From an uncultured Pelagibacteraceae bacterium (GTDB taxonomy: Bacteria > Pseudomonadota > Alphaproteobacteria > Pelagibacterales > Pelagibacteraceae), in contig CACJLN010000001.1 of assembly GCA_902594255.1 (NCBI GenBank), forward strand, positions 75,001 through 139,000: a DNA stretch of 64,000 nt, in the 5' to 3' direction. Every line of letters starts with the position of its first letter. Within the stretch, counting starts at the first letter, position 1. The notes under the pieces are model-generated. The model was not told the origin of the DNA and did not search any database. It saw only the letters and a list, made by a program, of their open reading frames with translations. Shown piece after piece: positions 20,936 to 30,319 of this stretch. A program made the position numbers and the translations under genes.

Positions 20936-21669
20936 TTTAATTTATATTCCATTATTTTTTTTATAGCTAGAAAATCCTCCTCTGTATCTACTCCAATAGG
21001 AGATGTTTTTGCCAAAGCTACATTGATCTTGATATCATTTTCTAATGCTCTGAATTGTTCAAGTTTATATTTTCGTTCGTTAAAGGATTGCTTATGAGAA
21101 ACAAACTTTTTGAGAGTTTCTTTTTGATAACAATATATACCTAAATGATGATAAATATTCTTATTTTGATCATACATTTTTCTAGAAAAACTAGTAGCAT
21201 CTGGAAAATTTATATTGGTCAGTCTTTCTTCTGTTGTGACCTTAACAACATTTTCATTATTATATAATCCTTTATCTGAAATTAATGAGGCCAAAGTGCC
21301 GAGATTAGAATTATATCTAATCATTTGATCATTTAAGTTTTTAATATCCTCTATATTAATTAAAGGCTCATCTCCTTGAAGATTCATTATTAAATCGATT
21401 TTTGGATTGTCCAATTTTACGAATGCCTCATAAATCCTATCAGTTCCAGTTTGATGGTAATTGTTAGTTATAATTGCTTGGCCACCATTTTTCTTGACGT
21501 CATCAACAATCTCTTGATCTTCAGCAGCAACTATCACTTCTCCAATGTTTGCTTCCTCTGCCTTCTTGAATACATGGGAAATAATAGATAAGCCATTCAC
21601 TTTAAGCAATGGTTTGCCTGGTAATCTTGTGGCTGACAACCTGGATGGAATTATGACTAAGGTTTTCAT
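20932..21669 (-). CDS. kdsB: 3-deoxy-manno-octulosonate (Kdo) cytidylyltransferase
   Basis: About 245 residues from the chosen start. It activates Kdo as CMP-Kdo for the lipopolysaccharide core. The N-terminus LVIIPSRLSATRLPGKPLL and the NLQGDEPLI and FHHLGIY-like YHHLGIYCYQ blocks identify it. The reading frame extends 22 codons upstream to 21735, but those residues are cysteine-rich and unlike the family, so I start at the ATG at 21667-21669. kdsD at 26.7 kb makes the Kdo precursor. Confidence 0.95.
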   Translation of the reverse strand: MKTLVIIPSRLSATRLPGKPLLKVNGLSIISHVFKKAEEANIGEVIVAAEDQEIVDDVKKNGGQAIITNNYHQTGTDRIYEAFVKLDNPKIDLIMNLQGDEPLINIEDIKNLNDQMIRYNSNLGTLASLISDKGLYNNENVVKVTTEERLTNINFPDATSFSRKMYDQNKNIYHHLGIYCYQKETLKKFVSHKQSFNERKYKLEQFRALENDIKINVALAKTSPIGVDTEEDFLAIKKIMEYKLK

Positions 21670-21778
21670 TGATCTTTTTTGTTTTTCTTTAGAATATAAA
21701 CAGAGGCAAAAATGTACATCAAAATATATAAGCAATTTTATAGTTATAGTGTTATATGTTCAAAATAATTTTTATTAA

Positions 21779-22321
21779 ATGGACTCTTTTGAATTAAATA
21801 AAATAATAGCTGCAGTTTTAATGGTTGCGTTAATCGTGATTGGTATTGGAAAGCTATCAGATGTGATTTTTCACGTTGAAAAACCTAAAACTCCAGGCTA
21901 CGCCGTCGATGTAGAACAAGCCGTCGTCACTAAGGCTCAGGCTAGTTCTGAAACAACTATGGAAAAAATAGATATGGCCGCTTTGATGGCTCTAGGAGAT
22001 CTTGCAACTGGTGAAAAGGTTTTTAAAAAGTGTGCAGCTTGTCATTCTATAGTAAAGGGTGGAAAGAATAATATTGGCCCAGCACTTTATAATGTTGTAG
22101 GAAGAAAAGTTGGAGTTGTAAGTGATTACAAATATTCAAAAGCTCTTTCTGGGTATGATAAAGAATGGAGTTTTGAAGAATTAAATGGTTACTTAATAAA
22201 ACCTGCCAAATGGATTAAGGGAACCAAAATGGCATTCGCTGGCTTAAGAAAAGAGAAAGATCGTGCATCAGTAATTTTATATTTGAATGAAAATTCAGAT
22301 AATCCTCTTCCATTACCTTAA
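21779..22321 (+). CDS. Membrane-anchored cytochrome c (CycM-like)
   Basis: 180 residues. An N-terminal hydrophobic anchor (residues about 9-25) precedes a class I cytochrome c domain with the haem site CAACH (85-89) and a likely methionine ligand in GTKMAF (M151). This architecture matches CycM/cytochrome c552-type proteins that carry electrons from the bc1 complex to the terminal oxidase in alphaproteobacteria. It is divergent from kdsB and converges on argF with a nine-base overlap. Gene name is left open because several similar families exist. Confidence 0.9.
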   Translation: MDSFELNKIIAAVLMVALIVIGIGKLSDVIFHVEKPKTPGYAVDVEQAVVTKAQASSETTMEKIDMAALMALGDLATGEKVFKKCAACHSIVKGGKNNIGPALYNVVGRKVGVVSDYKYSKALSGYDKEWSFEELNGYLIKPAKWIKGTKMAFAGLRKEKDRASVILYLNENSDNPLPLP

Positions 22322-23242
22322 TTTTCCAAAACAATAAAGTAATATAGATTTTTGCACGTGTACTCTATTTGCAGCCTGTTGCCATACTTTTGATCTCTCA
22401 CTCAAAAAAATTTTTTCATCTACTTCCTCGCCTCTAGGTAAACAATGTAGAAAAATACAATCTTTTTTAGCATACTCAATTAATTTCTTATTGATCTTAA
22501 ATTTTCTAAAATGCTTTAACTTATTCTTTTTATTAACTTTATCATTCATCGAAATAACTTTATCTGAAAAAATAACATCAGCATCTTTTACCGCTTTATA
22601 AGGATCAGTTAAAATTGAAATTTTATTAGTTTTGCTTTTTACATAACTTAAAACTGTTTTATTTGGTTGATAATTTTTAGGACATCCAATTGTCAATTTA
22701 AAGGAAAACTTGATTGATGCTGCGATCAAGGAATTTAAAACATTATTACAGTCACCTATCCATGAAATATTTAAATTGTTTATTGGTTTTTTTTTTATCT
22801 CCTCAACAGTGAATACATCTGACAAAATTTGAGTTGGGTGGGAAGATGGACTTAAACCATTTATAATAGGAATGGATAAAAATTTTCTAAATTCCTCAAG
22901 TTTTTTATCATCATCAGTTCTTAGCATAAAAGCATTTCCAAAATTAGATAATATTTTAGCTGTGTCTTGAATACTTTCTCCCCCTTTGGATAAATGTAAC
23001 TCGTCTGGTCTAAGCGTTAATGTGCTTCCTCCTAATTGTTTAATAGCTATATAAAAGCTCAATCTTGTTCTTAAACTAGATTTCTCAAACATTTGGATTA
23101 ACAATTTTCCTTTTAAGGGTGCTAGTCTATCTATTTGGAGATTGCTCAAATTTTTTCTTGCTAATTTTCTTTTTTTTGCATCAGTTATAATCTTTCTAAG
23201 ATCTTTAGCTGGAATATCACTCAAATTAATAAAATGCTTCAT
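22313..23242 (-). CDS. argF: Ornithine carbamoyltransferase
   Basis: About 309 residues. It makes citrulline from ornithine and carbamoyl phosphate. The carbamoyl-phosphate site is FEKSSLRTRLSF, the second conserved block is HPTQILSDVFT, and the ornithine loop is FLHCLPRGEE. The frame is open ten codons upstream to 23272, but the ATG at 23240-23242, directly after the argD stop, gives the expected MKHFINLSD start. It is the second gene of argD-argF. Confidence 0.96.
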   Translation of the reverse strand: MKHFINLSDIPAKDLRKIITDAKKRKLARKNLSNLQIDRLAPLKGKLLIQMFEKSSLRTRLSFYIAIKQLGGSTLTLRPDELHLSKGGESIQDTAKILSNFGNAFMLRTDDDKKLEEFRKFLSIPIINGLSPSSHPTQILSDVFTVEEIKKKPINNLNISWIGDCNNVLNSLIAASIKFSFKLTIGCPKNYQPNKTVLSYVKSKTNKISILTDPYKAVKDADVIFSDKVISMNDKVNKKNKLKHFRKFKINKKLIEYAKKDCIFLHCLPRGEEVDEKIFLSERSKVWQQAANRVHVQKSILLYCFGKLR

Positions 23243-23243
23243 C

Positions 23244-24410
23244 TTACTTAAGTTCTGTACAAACTTTATCAATTATCTTGAGAGCTTGATCTATCTCTTT
23301 TTTTTTTACATTTAATGGAGGTAAAACACGAACAACGTTTTCTGCTGCACGAATAGTTAAAAGTTTATTTTTCATCAATTTTTTGATAAAAACCGTTTGA
23401 TCTTTATGAAGTTGTATTCCAATTAATAATCCTCTTCCTCTGATTTCTTTTATTATAGTAGGGTACTTGTCTTTAATTTGATTTAATCTAAATAAGAAAT
23501 ATTTTGATAGTTTTTTTATATTATTCAAAAAATTTTTCTTTGATACAATGTCCATAACAGTATTTCCAACAGCCATGGCTAAGGGATTTCCCCCAAAAGT
23601 CGATCCGTGGGTTCCCGGTGTCATTCCTGAAGCAACTTTTTTATTCATTAAGACGGCTCCAATTGGAAATCCACCACCTATTCCCTTGGCAATAGGAACT
23701 ATATCAGGCTTTACTTTAGATCTTTCAAAAGCAAGAAAATCTCCTGACCGTGAGACTCCACATTGTACTTCATCTAATATGAGTAATATCTTTTTTTTAT
23801 TACAGAGATTTCTTAATTCTTTCAAACAAAAATCTGGAATCACCTTTATCCCTGACTCTCCTCCAATAGTTTCAACCATAATCGCTGCAGTATTTTTATT
23901 AATTTTCTTTTTTAGAGATTTGTGGTCTCCAAAAGTGAAATGGTCAAATCCTGGTACTTTAGGTCCAAAACCTTCAGTCATTTTTTTTGACCCACTAGCG
24001 AATATTGCTGCAATGGTTCTTCCATGAAAAGAATTCTTTATACATAAAATTCTATTTTTGTTAGGTTTCCCTATTGAAAAAAAATATCTTCTTGCAACTT
24101 TAATAGCTGCTTCAGTAGCCTCAGTGCCACTATTTTGAAAAATAACAGAATCAGCAAATGTTTTTTGACACAGTTTTTTTGCTAATTTTTCTCCTTCTGG
24201 GATTTCAAAAGCATTAGAAACGTGCCAAAGTTTTTTTGATTGTTTTTTAATTGAGCTTATTAATTTTGGATGAGCATGACCAAGTGATAGCACTGCGATG
24301 CCAGCACAAAAGTCTAAATATTTTTTTCCATTTGTAGAATATAGGTAGCTTCCTTTTCCAAACTTAAAAGAAATTTTCTTTCTGTTATAATTTTTTGCTA
24401 AATAACTCAT
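23244..24410 (-). CDS. argD: Acetylornithine aminotransferase
   Basis: 388 residues. A PLP-dependent class III aminotransferase that makes N-acetylornithine. The N-terminal GKGSYLYSTNGKKYLDFCAGIAVLSLGHAHP, the cofactor contact LDEVQCG, and the lysine-bearing block IVPIAKGIGGGFPIGA are present. It is first in the argD-argF operon. The related succinyl-diaminopimelate reaction is often shared by this enzyme, which would matter in a small genome; that is inference. Confidence 0.95.
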   Translation of the reverse strand: MSYLAKNYNRKKISFKFGKGSYLYSTNGKKYLDFCAGIAVLSLGHAHPKLISSIKKQSKKLWHVSNAFEIPEGEKLAKKLCQKTFADSVIFQNSGTEATEAAIKVARRYFFSIGKPNKNRILCIKNSFHGRTIAAIFASGSKKMTEGFGPKVPGFDHFTFGDHKSLKKKINKNTAAIMVETIGGESGIKVIPDFCLKELRNLCNKKKILLILDEVQCGVSRSGDFLAFERSKVKPDIVPIAKGIGGGFPIGAVLMNKKVASGMTPGTHGSTFGGNPLAMAVGNTVMDIVSKKNFLNNIKKLSKYFLFRLNQIKDKYPTIIKEIRGRGLLIGIQLHKDQTVFIKKLMKNKLLTIRAAENVVRVLPPLNVKKKEIDQALKIIDKVCTELK

Positions 24411-24519
24411 ATTTATTTTTATTATTAAAACTTTTTATTAATTTAACTATCAAATACAAGTAAGGATTGAATGTAATTAATCATCTAGTTTAATTATGTT
24501 AATAAGTATTAATAATTAC

Positions 24520-24549
24520 TTGTTAAATTAAATTTTTTATCAGTATATT
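24520..24549 (+). promoter_or_regulatory. Possible gcrA promoter
   Basis: In the 177-base gap between divergent argD and gcrA, TTGTTA (24520-24525) is followed after 18 bases by TATATT (24544-24549), about 40 bases upstream of the gcrA start. The region is so AT-rich that chance matches are easy, so this is tentative. Confidence 0.4.
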
Positions 24550-24587
24550 GTGTTATTAAATTAAATTTACACATTATATGGTGATTT

Positions 24588-25082
24588 ATGAGCTGGACAG
24601 AAGAAAAGGTTAATAAACTTAAAGAATTATGGGGTAAAGGAAAAACAGCAAGTCAAATAGCTGAAATTATTGGAGGTATAAGCAGAAATGCTGTTATAGG
24701 TAAGGCTCATAGATTGAATTTATCTGCTAAAATAAAAAATAGATCTCAAACTTATAAAAAAATTGATGAAAATATAGATGCTGGTCAAAATGATAAACTA
24801 AAAAAAGGTAGAAGAAATAGATTTAAATCTCTAATTATAGAAAAAGATTTTGAACCGGAAAATCCTAAACAACTTGAGGAACTTGACGAAAATTCATGCA
24901 AATGGCCTATTGGGCACCCAAATGAAAAAACATTTTATTTTTGCGGCAGATCCTCGCTTAAAGATTTCTCCTATTGTAAATTACACTTATTATATGCCTA
25001 TCAACCTAAGGGTAAAAAAGAAGATGCTGTTGAAAAAGATGAAATTCCAGAATTTATAGAGAAGAAAATAAAGTCTGCATAA
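24588..25082 (+). CDS. gcrA: Cell-cycle regulator GcrA
   Basis: 164 residues. GcrA is an alphaproteobacterial transcription factor that binds the housekeeping sigma factor and acts with CcrM DNA methylation. The N-terminal DNA-binding helix-turn-helix is MSWTEEKVNKLKELWGKG followed by TASQIAEIIGG and SRNAVIGKAHRL (residues 1-45). The C-terminal sigma-contact region has the family pattern CKWPIGHPNEK and FCGRSSL with YCKLHLLYAYQP (about 103-145). It is monocistronic. Confidence 0.95.
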   Translation: MSWTEEKVNKLKELWGKGKTASQIAEIIGGISRNAVIGKAHRLNLSAKIKNRSQTYKKIDENIDAGQNDKLKKGRRNRFKSLIIEKDFEPENPKQLEELDENSCKWPIGHPNEKTFYFCGRSSLKDFSYCKLHLLYAYQPKGKKEDAVEKDEIPEFIEKKIKSA

Positions 25083-25087
25083 AATAT

Positions 25088-26047
25088 TTAGTCAAATGAT
25101 GTGTCCTTAGAAAATTGACCACCATCTCTCCACATATAACTATATTTTTTGATCTCGTTCTCAAAATTTTTTTTAGCAGGCACTCCAATGCTAGTGTTAC
25201 TTGCATAATTATTTGAGACAACATTGTCATACTTTAAAAGTCTCAATTGATCAGTGGTCAAAAGTGGATTGGGCATTAATTCAAAAATTCTAGCTGTTAT
25301 TTTCGCTGCAATTAAAGGAAAAGGTAAAAATAATCTTTTCTTTCCAATTGAATTTAAAATTATCAACAAAATTTCTTTAAATGATAAAACCTCAGGTCCA
25401 ACACACTCTATAATTTTTGAATTCGTATTTTTTTTTACAACATTAATCATTAAATCTGTTAAATCAGAGCAATGAATAGGTGTAAACTTTGTATTACCAT
25501 TATAATACAGTGGAAAAAAAGGAAGCCTATTTAAAAGTGTCATAAACTTTGTAGAGAAGCTATCATCTACAGAATAAACAATAGATGGTCTTAAAATTAG
25601 CGCTTTATTAAAACACTTCAAGACATTTTTTTCTCCATTAAGTTTGCTAATCGCGTATTCCGAGTCTATTGCCTTATCTATTCCCAACGCAGAGACGTGA
25701 ATTAACTGTTTAATTTTATTTTGATGAGCTAATTTTGACAACATTGTAGGAAAATTTGTATGAATATTCACAAATGAATTTCTCTTCCCTTTTTCAAATA
25801 ATATTCCTACTAAATTAATACAAATATCATTTTTTTTAAAAAATGGTTTTATTTCATTTTCATCAAAAGGGTTTGCCTCTATTATATCTATATATCCAGC
25901 ATTTGCTTGGGTTTTAATAAAATTGCCCTTAGTATGAATATTGCGAGTAATTACAGTTACTTTATAATTGTTTTTAGCTAACTTTCTTATTAAATTTCTA
26001 CCAATTTGACCTGTTCCACCAAAAATTAGACAATTTTTTTCTTTCAT
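25088..26047 (-). CDS. NAD-binding protein of the complex I NDUFA9 / epimerase family
   Basis: 319 residues. An extended short-chain dehydrogenase fold with the dinucleotide motif IFGGTGQIGRNLI (about residues 8-20) and a weak active site region (YAISKLNGE). It matches the NDUFA9-like (39 kDa complex I subunit) group of alphaproteobacteria, often annotated as NADH-ubiquinone oxidoreductase assembly or accessory protein. Catalytic activity is doubtful in this group. It sits between gcrA (convergent) and RNase D (divergent, 16 bases away). Confidence 0.85.
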   Translation of the reverse strand: MKEKNCLIFGGTGQIGRNLIRKLAKNNYKVTVITRNIHTKGNFIKTQANAGYIDIIEANPFDENEIKPFFKKNDICINLVGILFEKGKRNSFVNIHTNFPTMLSKLAHQNKIKQLIHVSALGIDKAIDSEYAISKLNGEKNVLKCFNKALILRPSIVYSVDDSFSTKFMTLLNRLPFFPLYYNGNTKFTPIHCSDLTDLMINVVKKNTNSKIIECVGPEVLSFKEILLIILNSIGKKRLFLPFPLIAAKITARIFELMPNPLLTTDQLRLLKYDNVVSNNYASNTSIGVPAKKNFENEIKKYSYMWRDGGQFSKDTSFD

Positions 26048-26063
26048 ATATATACTATTTAAA

Positions 26064-26675
26064 ATGAATATTGATATTAAGCTTCACAAGAAGGATTTAC
26101 CAGATGATTTGAAATTAGGCAACGTAATAGCGGTCGATGGTGAATTTATGGGTCTTAATGTTAAAAGAGATCCTCTTTGTCTAGTTCAAGTTTCCACAGG
26201 AAATTCTGACGCACATATTATACAGCTTGATAGGTCCAAATATGACGCTCCAAATCTTATTAAAATTCTTAAAGATAATAAAATTAAAAAAATTTTTCAC
26301 TATGGAAGAGCAGACTTGGCACATATTAAATATTATTTGAAAACTGACACTAATAATATAGAAGATACAAAAATTGCTTCAAAACTTGCCAGATCTTATT
26401 CTGACAATCATTCTCTTAAAACTTTAATTAAAGAATTTAAGAATATTGATATTAGCAAACAATTTCAAAACTCAGACTTTGGTGGGCAGTTAAACAATGC
26501 TCAACTTAAATATTGTGCTAATGACGTAATTTATCTGCATGAAATACATACTAAATTAGAAGAGATCCTTGTTAGAGAGAAAAGAATAGACCTTTATAAA
26601 GATTGCCTTAAATTTCTTAAAACCAGGGTCGATTTAGATCTTGCTCAGTTCAAAGATGATATATGGTCTCATTAG
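26064..26675 (+). CDS. rnd: Ribonuclease D (short, catalytic domain only)
   Basis: 203 residues, only the 3'-5' exonuclease domain; the HRDC domains of the long enterobacterial form are missing, as is usual in alphaproteobacteria. DEDD residues are visible in VDGEFMGL (Exo I), HYGRADLAHI (Exo II) and YCANDVIYLHEI (Exo III, DEDDy). It should trim tRNA 3' ends. The stop is immediately followed by the kdsD start, so they are co-transcribed. Confidence 0.92.
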   Translation: MNIDIKLHKKDLPDDLKLGNVIAVDGEFMGLNVKRDPLCLVQVSTGNSDAHIIQLDRSKYDAPNLIKILKDNKIKKIFHYGRADLAHIKYYLKTDTNNIEDTKIASKLARSYSDNHSLKTLIKEFKNIDISKQFQNSDFGGQLNNAQLKYCANDVIYLHEIHTKLEEILVREKRIDLYKDCLKFLKTRVDLDLAQFKDDIWSH

Positions 26676-27647
26676 ATGAATAAAAATTCTTCAAAAAATA
26701 TTGCAACTGAGGTAATTAATTTAGAAATCGAAGCTTTAAAAATATTAAAAAAATCTATTAATAAAAGCTTTGACAAAGCAGTTAATACGATTGTGAATTG
26801 TCAATCTAAAATTATATTATGTGGGGTGGGCAAAAGTGGTTTAATAGCTGCTAAAATTGCATCTACTTTGTCATCAGTCGGTAGTCCTGCTTTTTCATTA
26901 TCAGCAAATGACTGTCTACATGGTGATTTAGGAAGCATTACAAAAAAAGATATTTTGATATTAATTAGCAACTCTGGAAAATCAGAGGAGATAATTCCCA
27001 TAATTAAGTTTGCTAACAGGAATAAGATAAAATTAATAGGTATTGTGTCCAAAAAGAATTCTTTTTTATACAGAGGTTCAGATATTAAAATATTGTTACC
27101 CGAAGTAAAAGAGTCTGGACTCGGGGTTGTACCAACATCAAGCACAAGTATTCAGTTGGCTATAGGAGACGCTTTAGCAATTGCAGCATTAAAGAAAAAA
27201 CAATTTAGTAAGTATGATTTTTCAAGACTTCATCCAGGAGGGAATTTGGGGAAACAACTTAAAACTGTTGGTGATATAATGGCTACTAGTACTAGGATAC
27301 CATTTATAAGCGAAAGTAAAAGTATGAAAGAAGCAATTAAAACTATCTCAAAGAAAAAGCTTGGTGTGGTTATTGTAAGAAATAGAAATAAAACGACAAC
27401 TGGCATCATAACTGATGGAAACATTAGAAAATTAAAGCAAAAAAATATTGATTTTCAAAAAACATTAGTAAAAGATGTGATGACAAAAAATCCAATCACA
27501 ATTACATCAGACTCCTTAGCAATAAAAGCGTTGAGAATAATGAACGAAAAAAAAATAACTTCATTATGCGTTATAAATGGAAAAAATTTTAATAAAACAA
27601 CAGGACTAATTCATATACATCATATACTTGAGACAAATATTGAGTAA
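26676..27647 (+). CDS. kdsD: Arabinose-5-phosphate isomerase
   Basis: 323 residues. An N-terminal SIS sugar-isomerase domain (GVGKSGLIAAKIASTLSSVGSPA, then ISNSGKSEE) and two C-terminal CBS domains (about 205-320). It turns ribulose-5-phosphate into arabinose-5-phosphate, the precursor of Kdo. It begins an LPS block with lptC and lptB, with no gap to either neighbour; KpsF is the alternative name for the same family. Confidence 0.94.
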   Translation: MNKNSSKNIATEVINLEIEALKILKKSINKSFDKAVNTIVNCQSKIILCGVGKSGLIAAKIASTLSSVGSPAFSLSANDCLHGDLGSITKKDILILISNSGKSEEIIPIIKFANRNKIKLIGIVSKKNSFLYRGSDIKILLPEVKESGLGVVPTSSTSIQLAIGDALAIAALKKKQFSKYDFSRLHPGGNLGKQLKTVGDIMATSTRIPFISESKSMKEAIKTISKKKLGVVIVRNRNKTTTGIITDGNIRKLKQKNIDFQKTLVKDVMTKNPITITSDSLAIKALRIMNEKKITSLCVINGKNFNKTTGLIHIHHILETNIE

Positions 27648-28229
27648 ATGAGAAAAGAAATTTTAATTCAAATTTTTCTAATAATATTGGTTTTGATGAT
27701 TTTGATATTCATTTATCAAAAATATTTCAAAGAAGAATTAAATGATAGTGTGATCATAAACAAAAATGAAATTATTAAAACAGAAGATAACCTTATTAAT
27801 ATTGAATATGAATCAATCGATAGTGAGGGCAGAAGATATATCATTACCGCAGAAACAGGGAATTTTAAAAAAGAAAAGTCAGAATTAATTTTTATGACAA
27901 ATGTAAATGCTAAGATTTTTCTTTTAGATGGGAGTATAATATATGTCAGTTCTTTAAATGCGGAATACAATACCCTATTCTACAATACAAAATTTTATAA
28001 AGAGGTAAAGATGAGGTTTTTAGAACATCATATTTTTTGTGAGAATCTAAATATTTTCTTTAACAAAAATTTGATTGAAGCATTTAATAATTTAAATTAT
28101 AAAAATTTGGATATTATTATGTTGGCAGATAAGATAGAAATTGATTTATTAACAAAAAATTCAAAAATATATAATTTTGACGAAAATAAAATTATAATAA
28201 AAAACAGAATTTTAGATGGCAATAATTAA
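27648..28229 (+). CDS. lptC: LPS export protein LptC-like
   Basis: 193 residues. An N-terminal membrane helix (residues about 5-24) is followed by a beta-rich periplasmic domain typical of LptC/OstA-like proteins (about 45-185). It should take LPS from the inner-membrane transporter. It lies between kdsD and lptB and overlaps lptB by 14 bases. The usual lptA gene between lptC and lptB is absent, so a double role or a distant lptA is possible. Sequence similarity in this family is low; position carries much of the call. Confidence 0.8.
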   Translation: MRKEILIQIFLIILVLMILIFIYQKYFKEELNDSVIINKNEIIKTEDNLINIEYESIDSEGRRYIITAETGNFKKEKSELIFMTNVNAKIFLLDGSIIYVSSLNAEYNTLFYNTKFYKEVKMRFLEHHIFCENLNIFFNKNLIEAFNNLNYKNLDIIMLADKIEIDLLTKNSKIYNFDENKIIIKNRILDGNN

Positions 28230-28992
28230 AAAGTTTAGAATAAAATCTTTTAAAAATACAAAGCCTGTCCTTAAATTAGAAAAGGTAAGTTTCTCTTTTA
28301 AGCAGAGACCTATATTAGACTCGATAAGCTTTAATTTAAATCATGGAGAAATTTTAGGTTTATTGGGGCCAAACGGTGTGGGAAAGTCAACAATTTTTAA
28401 TCTTATTACAGGCCTTTTAAAACCAAACTTTGGCTCAATTTTCATTAATGATAGGGATGTTTTGCATTATCCAATAGCAGAGAGAGCCACCACTTTCAAA
28501 ATAGGATACGTTCCACAATATGGTGGATATTTTCATGATCTTACTTTACTTGAAAATCTTAAGGCCATTGCTGAGATACAAATCATGGATATTTCAATAA
28601 GATTAAATAAAGTAGAAAAAATTATATCTCAATTTGAATTTGACTCCATTATAAATATTCCTGCTAAATTTCTCTCTGGAGGACAAAAAAAAAAATTAGT
28701 AATTGCTTTATCCTTATTAAATAATCCTAAAGTTTTACTTTTAGATGAACCATTCGCTGCTCTAGACGTTTTGACAATTAAAATGTTAAAGGAACTAATA
28801 GTTAATCTTCAATCACAAGAAAGAATAAGTATATGCATTTGCGATCATCAAGCTAGAGATCTTTTGTCTTGTGTTGATAACGCTTTAATCCTCTCAAATT
28901 GTAAAATAATTGCACAAGGAACACCTACTCAACTTGTGAATGATATAAAAGCGAAAAATGCTTATTTTGGCGACTCGTTCAAATTTAATTAA
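28216..28992 (+). CDS. lptB: LPS export ABC transporter ATP-binding protein
   Basis: 258 residues. A complete ABC ATPase: Walker A GLLGPNGVGKST (about 48-59), Q-loop in VPQYGGYF, signature LSGGQKKKL, Walker B VLLLDEPFAALD and the switch region ICDHQARD. The LptB-like FHDLTLLENLKAIAE supports the call. It would power LptF/LptG in moving LPS across the envelope. The ATG overlaps lptC by 14 bases. Confidence 0.92.
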   Translation: MAIIKKFRIKSFKNTKPVLKLEKVSFSFKQRPILDSISFNLNHGEILGLLGPNGVGKSTIFNLITGLLKPNFGSIFINDRDVLHYPIAERATTFKIGYVPQYGGYFHDLTLLENLKAIAEIQIMDISIRLNKVEKIISQFEFDSIINIPAKFLSGGQKKKLVIALSLLNNPKVLLLDEPFAALDVLTIKMLKELIVNLQSQERISICICDHQARDLLSCVDNALILSNCKIIAQGTPTQLVNDIKAKNAYFGDSFKFN

Positions 28993-28996
28993 TTTA

Positions 28997-30319
28997 ATGT
29001 CAGATATTTTTGTAATCAAAAAAAAAATTTATAGTTTTAAAAATAAAATAGTGAAAGTAAGTGGTGATAAAAGTCTCAGTATCAGGTGGGTTCTTTTAGC
29101 ATCATTAGCAGAAGGTAAATCGAAAGCTTTTAATCTTCTTTACTCTGAGGATGTTAGGGCTTCTATTAACGCGATTGAGAAACTTGGTATCAAAGTAAAA
29201 TTAAAAAAAGATTTTTGTGAAATCTATGGCAAGGGTTTAAATGGTTATAAATATAAAAAAAATATTACTTTAGATGCTCAAAATTCAGGAACTTTAGGAA
29301 GATTAATTTTAGGATTGTTAGTTAATTCAGATAAAAAAATAAAAATTATTGGAGATAAAAGTTTGTCAAAAAGAGATTTTAAGAGAGTTGCGGATCCACT
29401 TAGAAAATTTGGAGCTAAATTAAAACTTACTAACAACAGAAATTTACCTTTAAATATTTTAGGTACTAAAAATTTAAAACCAATAAAATATTACGAGGAC
29501 AAGGGATCTGCACAAGTCAAAAGTAGCATTATATTTGCTGGTTTAAGGACTGAAGGTACGACCACAATAAAAGCCAAAAAGTCTAGAAACCATACTGAAT
29601 TACTATGTAAATATCTTAAACTTCCTATAAGCTTCTCGAAGAAAAAAAATTTTGATTTAATCAGAGTCAAAAAAGCAAAAAAGATAAATTCTTTTAATTA
29701 TCATATTCCCTCAGACATAAGTTCAGCATCATTTTTTATAGTTCTGACTTGTTTGACAGAAAACTCAAGTTTGACAGTAAAAAATGTTAATATAAACCCC
29801 TCTAGAATAGGGATTTTAATTATTTTAAAAAAAATGGGTGTTAAAATAATTCTAAAAAATAGAAGATTTTATAAGGGAGAACTGATTGCAGATATTTTCG
29901 TTAAAAGTTCAAAAAAATTAAAATCAATTAACTGTCCAAGCAGCCTAAACACAAGTTCAATAGATGAATTTTTATTAATTTTTTTAGTAGCAGCTAAAGC
30001 AAAAGGAGTATCATTTTTCAAAAATTTAGATGAACTTAATCAGAAAGAAAGTCCTAGACTGAAATGGGGTTCTAAAATACTAAATTCAATTGGGATAAAA
30101 AATATTGTAACAGATAATTCAATCAAAATTTTTGGGAATCCCAATATAAATATAAAAAAAAAAATAATTATAAAGAATTATCTTAAAGATCATAGAATAT
30201 TTATGTCTTCAGCAGTAGCTGCATTAGCATTTGGCGGAGAGTGGCATTTACATAATAAAAACTCAATAAACACCTCATTTCCAAATTTTTTAAAAATTTT
30301 AAAAGAAATGCAGAAATGA
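28997..30319 (+). CDS. aroA: 3-phosphoshikimate 1-carboxyvinyltransferase (EPSP synthase)
   Basis: About 440 residues. It joins phosphoenolpyruvate and shikimate-3-phosphate in the aromatic pathway. GDKSLSIRWVLLASLAEG (substrate-binding start) and LDAQNSGTLGRLILGLL (PEP loop) are family hallmarks; this is class II-like, as in many alphaproteobacteria. The open frame extends to 28958 inside lptB, but the ATG at 28997 fits better. The stop overlaps the cmk start by four bases. Confidence 0.94.
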   Translation: MSDIFVIKKKIYSFKNKIVKVSGDKSLSIRWVLLASLAEGKSKAFNLLYSEDVRASINAIEKLGIKVKLKKDFCEIYGKGLNGYKYKKNITLDAQNSGTLGRLILGLLVNSDKKIKIIGDKSLSKRDFKRVADPLRKFGAKLKLTNNRNLPLNILGTKNLKPIKYYEDKGSAQVKSSIIFAGLRTEGTTTIKAKKSRNHTELLCKYLKLPISFSKKKNFDLIRVKKAKKINSFNYHIPSDISSASFFIVLTCLTENSSLTVKNVNINPSRIGILIILKKMGVKIILKNRRFYKGELIADIFVKSSKKLKSINCPSSLNTSSIDEFLLIFLVAAKAKGVSFFKNLDELNQKESPRLKWGSKILNSIGIKNIVTDNSIKIFGNPNINIKKKIIIKNYLKDHRIFMSSAVAALAFGGEWHLHNKNSINTSFPNFLKILKEMQK

